Positions 29,874 to 37,864 of a DNA stretch of 64,000 nucleotides are shown here, in pieces (positions within the stretch are counted from its first letter, which is position 1; each line of letters starts with the position of its first letter). The stretch is from Streptomyces alboniger. Its GTDB lineage: Bacteria; Actinomycetota; Actinomycetes; Streptomycetales; Streptomycetaceae. The position numbers were made by a program, and so were the translations under genes. Location: the NCBI RefSeq assembly GCF_008704395.1, contig NZ_CP023695.1:2356001-2420000 (forward strand), in the 5' to 3' direction. The notes beneath the pieces were generated by a model. It saw only the letters and a list, made by a program, of their open reading frames with translations. It was not told where the DNA came from and made no database searches.

Positions 29874-30117
29874 GCGCCGCCCATCGTACGGGACGGCGCA
29901 CGGCCCGCGGCCAGGGCCTTTCGGCCCGCGCCGGAGTGACGTGGATCACTCGAAAGCAACTGCCGCCCCGCTCAATGCGCCTGACGCCGCGCCAGAACTA
30001 TTGAATTGTGCACCTCATTGACGCGACCCTGTCATCACACGCACATCCACCCGCAACCCCACCACCCGAGCATGACCGCCCCACCGGTCAACTTCCCCCC
30101 ACTCCAAGGGAGTTCGC
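29874..30117. other. Divergent promoter region
   Basis: No gene is seen. It must hold the promoter of the manganese riboswitch leader (minus) and of the secreted nuclease (plus). An AT-richer patch AACTATTGAATTGTG lies near 29996-30010. AAGGGAG at 30107-30113 is the ribosome-binding site of the nuclease. Confidence 0.4.
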
Positions 30118-30783
30118 ATGTCCGCTGTCTACGCGCGTCACCACACGGCCCCGAAGCGGCGCCTTGCCGCCCTCGGCGGCGCCGCCCTGCTGGCCTGCGC
30201 GGCCGTCCTCACCACCGGCACCCCCGCCCAGGCCGCCCCCCCGGCCCCGGTCGACGCCGCCACCGCCCGCACCTACCTCGGCGAACTCACCGTCAGGGCC
30301 GAGGGCTCGTCCGACGGCTACAGCCGCGCCAAGTTCCCGCACTGGAGCACCCAGTCCGGCGCATGCAACACCCGCGAGGTCGTCCTCAAGCGCGACGGCA
30401 CGAACGTCCAGCAGGACGCCAGTTGCGCTGCCGTCTCCGGAACGTGGAAGTCCCCCTACGACGGGGGCACCTGGACCGCCGCGTCCGACGTCGACATCGA
30501 CCACGTCGTACCGCTCTCCGAGGCCTGGAGGTCCGGAGCCAGCGGCTGGACCACCGAGCGGCGCCAAGGCTTCGCCAACGACCTGTCCCAGCCCCAGCTG
30601 ATCGCCGTCACCGACAACGTCAACCAGGCCAAGGGCGACAAGGACCCCGCCGAGTGGATGCCGCCCACCGGCTCCTACCACTGCTTCTACGCCCGGATGT
30701 GGGTGGACGTGAAGCACCACTACAAGCTCACGGTGAACGCCGAGGAGAAGAGCGCGCTGACCTCGGTCCTCAACGGCTGCTGA
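30118..30783 (+). CDS. Secreted HNH nuclease (DUF1524/GmrSD-type)
   Basis: A 221-residue exported protein. A signal peptide (RRLAALGGAALLACAAVLTTGTPAQA) precedes an HNH domain with DVDIDHVVPLSEAW, then QLIAVTDNVNQAKGDKDPAEW, which supplies the Asn and the last metal ligand region. Four cysteines (NTREV region, QQDASC, SYHCF, NGC end) may form disulfides. It should degrade extracellular DNA, perhaps for nutrient release. AAGGGAG precedes the start. Confidence 0.9.
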   Translation: MSAVYARHHTAPKRRLAALGGAALLACAAVLTTGTPAQAAPPAPVDAATARTYLGELTVRAEGSSDGYSRAKFPHWSTQSGACNTREVVLKRDGTNVQQDASCAAVSGTWKSPYDGGTWTAASDVDIDHVVPLSEAWRSGASGWTTERRQGFANDLSQPQLIAVTDNVNQAKGDKDPAEWMPPTGSYHCFYARMWVDVKHHYKLTVNAEEKSALTSVLNGC

Positions 30784-30895
30784 CCGGCCGCCGACGGCCG
30801 ACGGCCGCGGGACTCCGGACGCGGACAGCCCGGAACCACCCCGCCCGCCTCCGTCGTTCCGTACCGTACGGGGCGACGGAGGAGGGTGATCACCT

Positions 30896-32554
30896 GTGGC
30901 ACGGCTGCGGCTCGGTCCACTGCTGAGGTACGTCGACGGCTCCACGGCGACGGTCTGGGTCGAGGCCGACCGGCCCTGCACCGCCGAGGTGCGGTGCGCG
31001 GACGGCGCGCACGGCTCGGCACGCACCTTCCAGATCGCCGGGCACCACTACGCCCTGATCCCGGTCACGGGCCTGACGCCGGGCACCGAGACGGCGTACG
31101 AGGTACGGCTCGGGACGGGCACGGGCGAGCGGGAGCCGGGCACGGTCTGGCCCCTGCCCGGCTCCCGCTTCCCCGCGAGCACCATCCGCACGCCCGCCGG
31201 GGACGGCGCCGACGAGCTGCGCGTCACCTTCGGATCCTGCCGCTGGGCCGCGCCGCCGCCCGGCGAGGACGACCCCGTGGGGCCCGACGCCCTGGACACG
31301 CTCGCCGCCCGCATCGCCGCGGACCCGGCCGCGCGCCCCGACGTCCTGCTCCTCCTGGGCGACCAGGTGTACGCGGACCAGACCTCGAAGGCGACCCGGC
31401 GCTGGCTCGCGGCCCGCCGGGACCTCTCGGAGCCCCCGGGCGCCCAGGTCGCCGACTACGAGGAGTACACGCACCTCTATGACGAGTCCTGGCTCGACCC
31501 CGAGGTGCGCTGGCTGCTGTCCACCGTGCCCAGCTGCATGATCTTCGACGACCACGACGTCATCGACGACTGGAACACCAGCGCGGCCTGGCTCGCCGAG
31601 ATGCGGGCCACGCCCTGGTGGCGCGAGCGGGTCCTGAGCGGACTGATGTCGTACTGGGTCCATCAGCACCTGGGCAATCTGCCGCCAGGGGAACTGGCGA
31701 CCGACGCCGTCTACGCCGCCGTGCGCGCCACGCCCGACGGCACGGACGCGCTGCGCGCCTTCGCCGCCACGGCCGACGCGGACCCGGGCTCGGCGCGCTG
31801 GAGCTACCGGCGGGACTTCGGGCGCGTACGCCTGTTGATGGTCGACACCCGGGCGGCGCGCGTCCTCGCGGAGGGGGAGCGCGCCATGCTCGACCCGGCC
31901 GAGGCGCGCTGGCTGCGCGAGCAGATGGCCGACGGGGCGGGCGGCTTCGACCACCTCCTCATCGGCTCGTCGCTGCCGTGGCTGCTGCCGCACCTCATCC
32001 ATGACGCCGAGGGGTGGAACGCCGCGCTGTGCCGCGGCGAGCGGGGCGCCCGCTGGGCCCGCTTCGGCGAGAAGCTGCGCAGACGCTCGGACCTGGAGCA
32101 CTGGTCGGCCTTTCCGACGTCCTTCGAGGCGCTCACCGAGCTGATCGCGGAGGCAGGTTCGGGCGACGGCGCCCCGGCGACGGTGTGCGTGCTCTCCGGA
32201 GACGTCCACCACGCCTATGTCGCCGAGCCGAGCTGGCCCGGCGGCACCGGCCCCGCCGCCCGCGTCCTCCAGCTGACCTGCTCCCCCGTCCACAACTCCA
32301 TCCCCCGGTCGATAAAGCTCGGCTTCCGCTTCGGCTGGAGCCGCGCGGGCCGCGCCCTCGGCCGCCGCTTCGCACGCCACGGCGGAGTGACCCAGGCGGG
32401 CATCGACTGGCGCAGGACGGGCGGCCCCTGGTTCGGCAACCAGCTCATGACGCTCACGCTGCGCGGCCGCTCGGCCCGGCTCCGCCTCGACCAGGCGACG
32501 GCGGTGCGCGGCGGCGTACGCCTGGAAACGGCGGAGGAGCGGAGCCTGTCCTAG
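30896..32554 (+). CDS. PhoD-like alkaline phosphatase/phosphodiesterase
   Basis: A 552-residue PhoD-superfamily metallophosphatase. The N-terminal ~95 residues form a fibronectin-like PhoD_N domain (GSTATVWVEADRPC ... HYALIPVTGLTPGTETAYEVRL). Metal and catalytic motifs are FGSCRW, LGDQVYADQT, IFDDHDVIDDWN and LSGDVHHAYVA. No signal peptide or twin-arginine motif is visible, so this member may act inside the cell, unlike classic PhoD. GTG 30896 has GGAGGGTG upstream. It is 112 bp after the nuclease. Confidence 0.88.
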   Translation: MARLRLGPLLRYVDGSTATVWVEADRPCTAEVRCADGAHGSARTFQIAGHHYALIPVTGLTPGTETAYEVRLGTGTGEREPGTVWPLPGSRFPASTIRTPAGDGADELRVTFGSCRWAAPPPGEDDPVGPDALDTLAARIAADPAARPDVLLLLGDQVYADQTSKATRRWLAARRDLSEPPGAQVADYEEYTHLYDESWLDPEVRWLLSTVPSCMIFDDHDVIDDWNTSAAWLAEMRATPWWRERVLSGLMSYWVHQHLGNLPPGELATDAVYAAVRATPDGTDALRAFAATADADPGSARWSYRRDFGRVRLLMVDTRAARVLAEGERAMLDPAEARWLREQMADGAGGFDHLLIGSSLPWLLPHLIHDAEGWNAALCRGERGARWARFGEKLRRRSDLEHWSAFPTSFEALTELIAEAGSGDGAPATVCVLSGDVHHAYVAEPSWPGGTGPAARVLQLTCSPVHNSIPRSIKLGFRFGWSRAGRALGRRFARHGGVTQAGIDWRRTGGPWFGNQLMTLTLRGRSARLRLDQATAVRGGVRLETAEERSLS

Positions 32555-32716
32555 GCGGACGGGAGCGGCGCCTGCCGCAGGCGGACGTGACACACCCCAC
32601 ACCCGCATATGGATCCTTCGGCCAGGGTTCGGCATCCGGGGTTCCGGCGGCATGATGAGGCGGACCGTCCGCTTCCAGCGTTCGGTCCGCTTCTCTATGC
32701 CCCGGGAGTCACGCTT

Positions 32717-34696
32717 TTGTCCGCATCTCTGCCCGCGCCGCGCCCCTCCGCGTCGCGACCGACCGTGCCGGACGCGACAGCTCTCGCCCTGGTCGGCGCG
32801 GGCCCCCGCGGCACCAGCGTGCTCGAACGGCTCTGCGCGTCGGCGGGCGAACTCCTCGCCCCGGGGGCCCGGCTGACGGTGCATGTCGTCGACCCCGCGC
32901 CGCCGGGCGCCGGGCACGTCTGGCGGACGGCGCAGCCGGGCGGGCTCCTGATGAACACCGTCGCCTCGCAGGTGACCCTGTTCACGGACGAGAGCGTCGA
33001 CTGCTCGGGGCCGATCCGGCCGGGCCCGAGCCTGTACGAATGGGCGGCCGACGGCCGGGAGCCGGGGCTCGGGCCCGACGACTACCCGACCCGCGCCTGC
33101 TACGGGCGCTACCTGGAGTGGGCCTTCGCCGAGGTGGTGCGCACCGCGCCCGGCTCCGTCCGCGTACGGGTGCACGCGGCGCGCGCCCTGCGGCTGGACG
33201 AGACGGCGGACGGCCACCAGACCCTCGTACTGGACAACGGCCTGGAGCTGAACGGGCTTTCGGCCGTCGTCCTGGCGCAAGGACATCTGCCGGCGCGCGC
33301 CGACCGCGAGGAGCGGCGCCTGGCCGAGCACGCCGCGCTGTACGGCCTGCGCCACTTCCCGCCCGCCAACCCCGCCGACCTGGACCTGACGGCGATCGCC
33401 CCCGGCGAGCCCGTGCTGCTGCGCGGTCTCGGCCTCAACTTCTTCGACCACATGGCACTGTTGAGCGGCGGCCGCGGCGGCCGGTACCTGCGGGCGCCGG
33501 ACGGCACCCTGCGCTACGAGCCCTCGGGCCACGAGCCGCGGCTGTACGCGGGATCGCGGCGCGGCGTCCCGTACCAGGCGCGCGGGGACAACGCGAAGGG
33601 CCCCTACGGACGGCACGCGCCCGCGGTCCTCACCGACGACGTCATAGCCCGCTTCCGCAAGCGCGCGGACAGCGGCGACGCCCCCGACTTCCTCGACGAG
33701 ATATGGCCACTGGTCGCGAAGGAGGTGGAGACGGTCTACTACACGGCGCTGCTCGCCGCGCGAGACGGCCGCCGGGCCCGCCCGGAGGACTTCCGGGAGA
33801 GCTTTCTCGCCACCACCCACCGGAGCCCCCAAGAGGCCGCGCTGCTCGACGAGTCGGGCATCGCGGAGGCCGACCGCTGGTCCTGGGACCGCCTCTCGCG
33901 CCCGCACCCCGCCCGCGCCTTCGCCTCCCCGCGCGCGCACCGCGCCTGGCTCCTCGGCCGGCTGCGCGAGGACGCCGCGCAGGCCGCGCTCGGCAATGTC
34001 GCGGGCCCGCTGAAGGCCGCGCTCGACGTGCTGCGCGACCTGCGCAACGAACTGCGCAGGATCGTCGACCACGGCGGCCTCCCCGGCACCTCGCGCCGCA
34101 CCCACCTCGACCGCTGGTACACCCCTCTCAACGCCTTCCTCTCGATCGGCCCGCCGCGCCGGCGCATCGAGGAGATGGCCGCGCTGATCGAGGCGGGCGT
34201 CCTCGACGTACTCGGCCCGCGGCTGACCGTGCGCCTCGAAGGCGGGGCGTTCCTCGCGCACTCCCCGGACGTGCCGGGTTCCGATGTGCGCGTCACCACA
34301 CTGATCGAGGCCCGGCTGCCCGAGCCGGATCTGCGCCGCACGGCGGACGACCTGCTCGGGCGGCTCCTCGAAACCGGCGGGTGCCGCCCCCATGTCATCG
34401 ACGGTTACGAAACCGGAGGTCTGGACGTAACACGGCGCCCGTATCGTCTGATCGACCGTCAAGGCCGGGCGCACCCACGGCGGTTCGCGTTCGGCGTGCC
34501 CACGGAGGGTGTGCACTGGGTGACGGCCGCGGGGGCCCGGCCGGGCGTCGACTCGGTCACGCTGTCGGATGCCGACGCGGTGGCGCGGGCGGCGCTGCGC
34601 GTGACCGCCGGGAGCGGGGCGGAGCCGTCGACGGCGGAAACGGAACCAAGGACTGACCGAATGTTGAACTTGCAAGCACTAATTAGGTACCCCTAA
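32717..34696 (+). CDS. FAD/NAD(P)-binding protein (NAD_binding_9 type)
   Basis: About 659 residues. The Rossmann motif LALVGAGPRGTSVLERL near the N-terminus and AVVLAQGHLPAR later are typical of the large FAD/NAD(P)-binding family related to HI0933/adrenodoxin-reductase-like oxidoreductases. A region GRRGVPYQARGDNAKGPYGRHAP and YTPLNAFLSIGPPRRRIEEM are family landmarks. Substrate is unknown. TTG 32717 has GGGAG 8 bases upstream and is preferred; longer frames lack a site. The final ~11 codons run through the AT-rich promoter region of the doxX gene. Confidence 0.8.
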   Translation: MSASLPAPRPSASRPTVPDATALALVGAGPRGTSVLERLCASAGELLAPGARLTVHVVDPAPPGAGHVWRTAQPGGLLMNTVASQVTLFTDESVDCSGPIRPGPSLYEWAADGREPGLGPDDYPTRACYGRYLEWAFAEVVRTAPGSVRVRVHAARALRLDETADGHQTLVLDNGLELNGLSAVVLAQGHLPARADREERRLAEHAALYGLRHFPPANPADLDLTAIAPGEPVLLRGLGLNFFDHMALLSGGRGGRYLRAPDGTLRYEPSGHEPRLYAGSRRGVPYQARGDNAKGPYGRHAPAVLTDDVIARFRKRADSGDAPDFLDEIWPLVAKEVETVYYTALLAARDGRRARPEDFRESFLATTHRSPQEAALLDESGIAEADRWSWDRLSRPHPARAFASPRAHRAWLLGRLREDAAQAALGNVAGPLKAALDVLRDLRNELRRIVDHGGLPGTSRRTHLDRWYTPLNAFLSIGPPRRRIEEMAALIEAGVLDVLGPRLTVRLEGGAFLAHSPDVPGSDVRVTTLIEARLPEPDLRRTADDLLGRLLETGGCRPHVIDGYETGGLDVTRRPYRLIDRQGRAHPRRFAFGVPTEGVHWVTAAGARPGVDSVTLSDADAVARAALRVTAGSGAEPSTAETEPRTDRMLNLQALIRYP

Positions 34697-34699
34697 TCT
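34670..34699 (+). promoter_or_regulatory. Probable doxX promoter overlapping the upstream coding end
   Basis: TTGCAA (34670-34675), 18 bp and TAATCT (34694-34699) resemble a sigma-70-type promoter. It contains the dyads CTTGCAAG and CTAATTAG, possible MarR-type sites. The region also encodes the end of the FAD protein. Confidence 0.5.
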
Positions 34700-34746
34700 T
34701 GGGCCTCCGCTCGGTTACCGTCCCCAAACCGGAGGAGTCCTCCACC

Positions 34747-35199
34747 ATGACTGGACGTCTCAACGCCGCCCAGCCCTACGCCATCGGCCTGTTCCGCATA
34801 GTGATCGGGCTGCTCTTCGCCTGCCACGGCGCCGCCTCGCTCTTCGGAGTCCTCGGCGGCGCGGGCGGCGACGGCAGCACCATCGACGCCGGAACCTGGC
34901 CCGGCTGGTACGCGGCCGTGATCCAGCTCGTCGGCGGTGGCCTCGTCCTGCTCGGCCTCGGCACCCGCGCCGCCGCGTTCATCGCGTCCGGCTCGATGGC
35001 CTACGCCTACTTCAAGGTCCACCAGCCGGAGGCCCTGTGGCCCATCGAGAACGGCGGCGAGGCCTCGGCGATCTTCTGCTGGGCGATGCTGCTCCTCGTC
35101 TTCACCGGGTCCGGCGCGTTCGGCCTCGACCGGTTCTTCGCCTCGCGCGGCGCGGGCGAGGGCGACAAGGCCTCTGAGCCCGCGCAGGTCGCGGCCTGA
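34747..35199 (+). CDS. DoxX-family membrane protein
   Basis: A 150-residue, four-helix membrane protein. The DoxX pattern is visible as GLFRIVIGLLFACHGAASLFG at helix 1, a conserved WYAAVIQLVGGGLVLLGLGTRAAAF, and YFKVHQPEALWPIENGGEAS in the third loop. Members act in sulfur/thiol redox defence or as quinone-linked membrane subunits, and are often controlled by MarR regulators. ATG 34747 has GGAGGAG upstream. Confidence 0.9.
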   Translation: MTGRLNAAQPYAIGLFRIVIGLLFACHGAASLFGVLGGAGGDGSTIDAGTWPGWYAAVIQLVGGGLVLLGLGTRAAAFIASGSMAYAYFKVHQPEALWPIENGGEASAIFCWAMLLLVFTGSGAFGLDRFFASRGAGEGDKASEPAQVAA

Positions 35200-35216
35200 C
35201 CGCTCGCACGGCATCC

Positions 35217-35260
35217 GGCGGCGCCCTCCCTCTCGTACGTACGGGACGGAGGGCGCCGCC
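35217..35260. terminator. Bidirectional terminator hairpin
   Basis: GGCGGCGCCCTCC and GGAGGGCGCCGCC form a perfect 13-bp stem with CTTT after it, between the convergent doxX and SOD-like genes. Confidence 0.85.
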
Positions 35261-35291
35261 CTTTCCTCCCCCACGGCTCGGTCGGCACCGC

Positions 35292-35840
35292 CTACGGCTT
35301 GAACGGCACCGTGAAGCACCCGAGCCGGTCGCCCGCGCCGCCCTGCTCGCGGTGCAGGACCACGGAAGCGGCCTCGCCCTGCCTGAACCCCCAGCGGTGG
35401 TGCGCACGCGCCGACCCGGAGCCGTCCGCCCTGGCGGTGAAGTCCAGCCACACCTCGTTCCTGGGGTTGAGATAGGCCGGGTTCCTGGACGGCTGCACCG
35501 GGTCCACGCGGTGCTGGTAGTGGCCGCCCGCGGCCTCCGGGTCGGCGCCGCACGGCTTCCGGTGCACGTGGGCGCCGTACGCGTGTCCCGGCTTCAGGCC
35601 CTTGACCCGCATCGTCACGGTCGTCCCGCCTTCGCCGGTGTGCTGTGCGACCTCGATCCAGGCGCCCGCGGGCACCAGCCTCATGTCGTACGTCACCGCG
35701 GGCGAGGGGACGAAGGCGGTGGGCGGCGCGAACCGCGCCCGCTCCCGCACCTCGCGGCAATCCGCCCCGTCGCCGGTCGCGCCACCACCGGCGGTCAGCA
35801 CCGCCGCCGCCACGGCACCGGCCCACATCCCTGCCACCAT
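35292..35840 (-). CDS. Cu/Zn superoxide-dismutase-like exported protein
   Basis: A 182-residue exported protein with a hydrophobic N-terminal segment (MWAGAVAAAVLTAGGGA). The core follows the SodC fold: GHAYGAHVHRKPCG, AAGGHYQH, WLDFTARADGSGSARA and ASVVLHREQGG. Three His positions of the copper site (HVH and VVLH) are kept. The motif that normally reads HVGDLGN is NEVWLDF here, so a metal ligand may be missing and dismutase activity is not assured. ATG 35840 has AGGAG upstream. It is convergent with doxX, another redox-linked gene. Confidence 0.8.
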   Translation of the reverse strand: MVAGMWAGAVAAAVLTAGGGATGDGADCREVRERARFAPPTAFVPSPAVTYDMRLVPAGAWIEVAQHTGEGGTTVTMRVKGLKPGHAYGAHVHRKPCGADPEAAGGHYQHRVDPVQPSRNPAYLNPRNEVWLDFTARADGSGSARAHHRWGFRQGEAASVVLHREQGGAGDRLGCFTVPFKP

Positions 35841-36085
35841 CGCGCACTCCTGTCCCATGGCCCCCTTGTTCTGCCTTCTGCCTCCTCGTTCGTACGGGAC
35901 TTAGGGGACGTACGCCGCGTCGGAGGCGGCAGCCGGGTGAACGTCATGTGAGCACGACATAAGCCCCCCGTTGATCTACGCCTTGGCGCGCGGCGTACGC
36001 TGTACAGCTGTCATCAGGCCGCCCCTGCCGTACCCCGCGACACAGCGGCAACGCGCTGCCGATCGGGGATTCAGGGGGAGTTGCG

Positions 36086-36694
36086 TTGCTTGAGAGTGTG
36101 GGGGTGCTGACCGGCAGCCCATGGATCTACGCGGTCGTGGCCCTGTCCGTCCTGTTCGACGTCTTCGTCCCGGTGCTGCCGAGCGGCGTCCTCGTCATCA
36201 TGTCGGCCACCGCCGCGGCGGCCGCGGGCACGGGGCGCGTGCCGCACAACGTCCCGGACATCCTGCTGCTGACCCTCAGCGCCGCCACCGCGTCCGTGCT
36301 CGGCGACATGGCGGCCTTCCGCCTGGCCTGGCGGGGCGGCGCACGCCTGGACCGCGCCATCGCCCGCTCCCGGCGGCTGACCACCGCCCAGGAACGGCTG
36401 GGCGCGGCGCTCTCCCGGGGCGGCGGCGCCCTCGTCGTCATCGCGCGCTTCGCCCCGGCGGGCCGCTCGGTCGTCTCGCTCGGCGCGGGCGCGGCGCATC
36501 GCAAGCTGCGCGAGTTCCTGCCGTGGTCCGCGCTGGCGGGCCTGGCCTGGGCGGGCTACAGCGTCGCGCTCGGCTACTTCGGCGGCCAGTGGCTCGGCGC
36601 GACGTGGCTGGCCACGGGCGTCTCGCTGCTGGCGCTGTTCGCGGCGGGCGGGGTGGCGGCCTACTTGGTGCGCCACCCCCGAGCGACGGCCTGA
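36086..36694 (+). CDS. DedA-family membrane protein (VTT domain)
   Basis: A 202-residue polytopic protein. The DedA signature regions are PVLPSGVLVIMSATAAAAAGTG, LGDMAAFRLAWRGG, and RFAPAGRSVVSLGAGAAHRKLREFLPWSALAGLAWAGYSVALGYFGG. Family members are scramblases or flippases for lipids such as undecaprenyl phosphate. TTG 36086 has AGGGGGAG upstream. It lies alone between a SOD-like gene and a convergent DUF2277 gene. Confidence 0.88.
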   Translation: MLESVGVLTGSPWIYAVVALSVLFDVFVPVLPSGVLVIMSATAAAAAGTGRVPHNVPDILLLTLSAATASVLGDMAAFRLAWRGGARLDRAIARSRRLTTAQERLGAALSRGGGALVVIARFAPAGRSVVSLGAGAAHRKLREFLPWSALAGLAWAGYSVALGYFGGQWLGATWLATGVSLLALFAAGGVAAYLVRHPRATA

Positions 36695-36729
36695 CGCCCG
36701 CTGCACGCTCCACACCCCGGCACGGGCGC

Positions 36730-36951
36730 TCAGGAGGCGCGCGCCCCACGCACCTCAAGGTGGTCCAGCAACTCCGCGGTCGCCTCGGCCACGGCGTCGA
36801 CGGCCCGCTCGAAGACCTCGCGGTTGTGCGCGGCGGGCGCCCGGAACCCGGAGACCTTGCGCACGTACTGAAGCGCGGCGGCCCGGATCTCCTCCTCGCC
36901 GGCCTCCTCGGGAATGGCGGGCGGACGCAGCGTCTTGATGCTTCGGCACAT
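36730..36951 (-). CDS. DUF2277 small protein
   Basis: A 73-residue protein beginning MCRSIKTLRPP, the signature of DUF2277, followed by EEIRAAALQYVRKVSGFRAPAAHNREVFERAV. Function is unknown; the family is widespread in bacteria. The start is fixed by family conservation, but GGAGGT abuts the ATG directly with no spacer, which is unusual. Confidence 0.88.
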   Translation of the reverse strand: MCRSIKTLRPPAIPEEAGEEEIRAAALQYVRKVSGFRAPAAHNREVFERAVDAVAEATAELLDHLEVRGARAS

Positions 36952-37218
36952 ACCTCCAGCTTGCCACCGGGGTCCGGGGTGTGTCAGCGGGGCCGACGGG
37001 CCCCGGATTCCGCACGTCCGGCGTCTGTTGAGCCACGCCGGACACACTCGGGTAACCGCCACAGGTCCCACGACCCTTACGGCGGAGATACGGGCGCATA
37101 TACGGTCCGCAGCACCGGACGACTGGGCCCCCGCAAGCCATTGACAGCCGGGGAGGGCGGGCGTTGACTCGCCCCTAGCAACCCCGGGCCGGCCCTGACG
37201 GGCCACGGAGGTGCAGCC

Positions 37219-37512
37219 ATGAACATCCTGATCGTCGTCGCCGTCCTGGCCCTCATCGGCCTGGGCTTCGACCAGCCCCTGCTCTGGCTGGCCGCGGCGG
37301 CACTCGTCTTCTACCTGGTGCGCTTCTACGAGGGCGGCACCACGACCACGAAGAGCAGTCCGGGCGCTCCGGGATCCGGCGGCGCGACCGGCGGTGGAGG
37401 CGGTGGAGGTGGCGGCTACCCCAAGACCTACCGCGACTTCCGCCTCCGCAAGGAACGCCAGGAGCGCTGGGACCGCAGGTACCGCAGGACACATCCGGGT
37501 TCGGGCCGCTGA
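37219..37512 (+). CDS. Small single- or double-helix membrane protein
   Basis: A 97-residue protein. Two hydrophobic segments (residues ~2-16 and ~20-36) are followed by a Thr/Gly-rich linker with nine consecutive Gly and a basic C-terminus rich in Arg. GGAGGTG precedes the ATG. Streptomyces genomes often encode such peptides (hydrophobic hairpin plus basic tail); no function is recognised. Confidence 0.8.
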   Translation: MNILIVVAVLALIGLGFDQPLLWLAAAALVFYLVRFYEGGTTTTKSSPGAPGSGGATGGGGGGGGGYPKTYRDFRLRKERQERWDRRYRRTHPGSGR

Positions 37513-37602
37513 CCGGAGCCGAGCCCCTAAAAGACTCCCAACCGATCGCGGCGGAACCCCTCACCGATCAAGGCAAGGGGCTCCGCCGCTGGTCGGACCC
37601 GG

Positions 37603-37674
37603 TGGGCGCGGACGGTTTCGAACCGCCGACATCCTCCTTGTAAGGGAGGCGCTCTACCCCTGAGCTACGCGCCC
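37603..37674 (-). tRNA. tRNA-Val (anticodon UAC)
   Basis: On the minus strand the acceptor GGGCGCG pairs with CGCGCCC. The D arm is GCTCAGGGGTAGAGC, the anticodon stem CCTCC/GGAGG holds loop CTTACAA (anticodon UAC), and the T arm is GGCGGTTCGAAACCGTC. Discriminator is A and CCA is not encoded. It is 72 nt. Confidence 0.96.
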
Positions 37675-37864
37675 GGGAACGAGTGGACAGCCTACCTTGC
37701 CGCAGGCAGTGCCTCGCAAACCCGTCGCGGAAGACCGTGACGGTCACGGCAAAGGGCGCGAAGTCACCGTGCGGCGCCGCGAACCGACCGGCCCGTGTGT
37801 TCGTCTCCAACCGGTGGGAGAATGTGACACCGGGCAGGGCTGATGACAGCACGGGAGAGGGATA

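Noticed and set aside
30890..34675. Minus-strand open frame of about 1260 codons, the longest in the window
   Set aside because: It lies antisense to the PhoD and FAD genes, which have clear family motifs. Its composition (Arg/Ala/Gly-rich, no motif) is typical of high-GC shadow frames.
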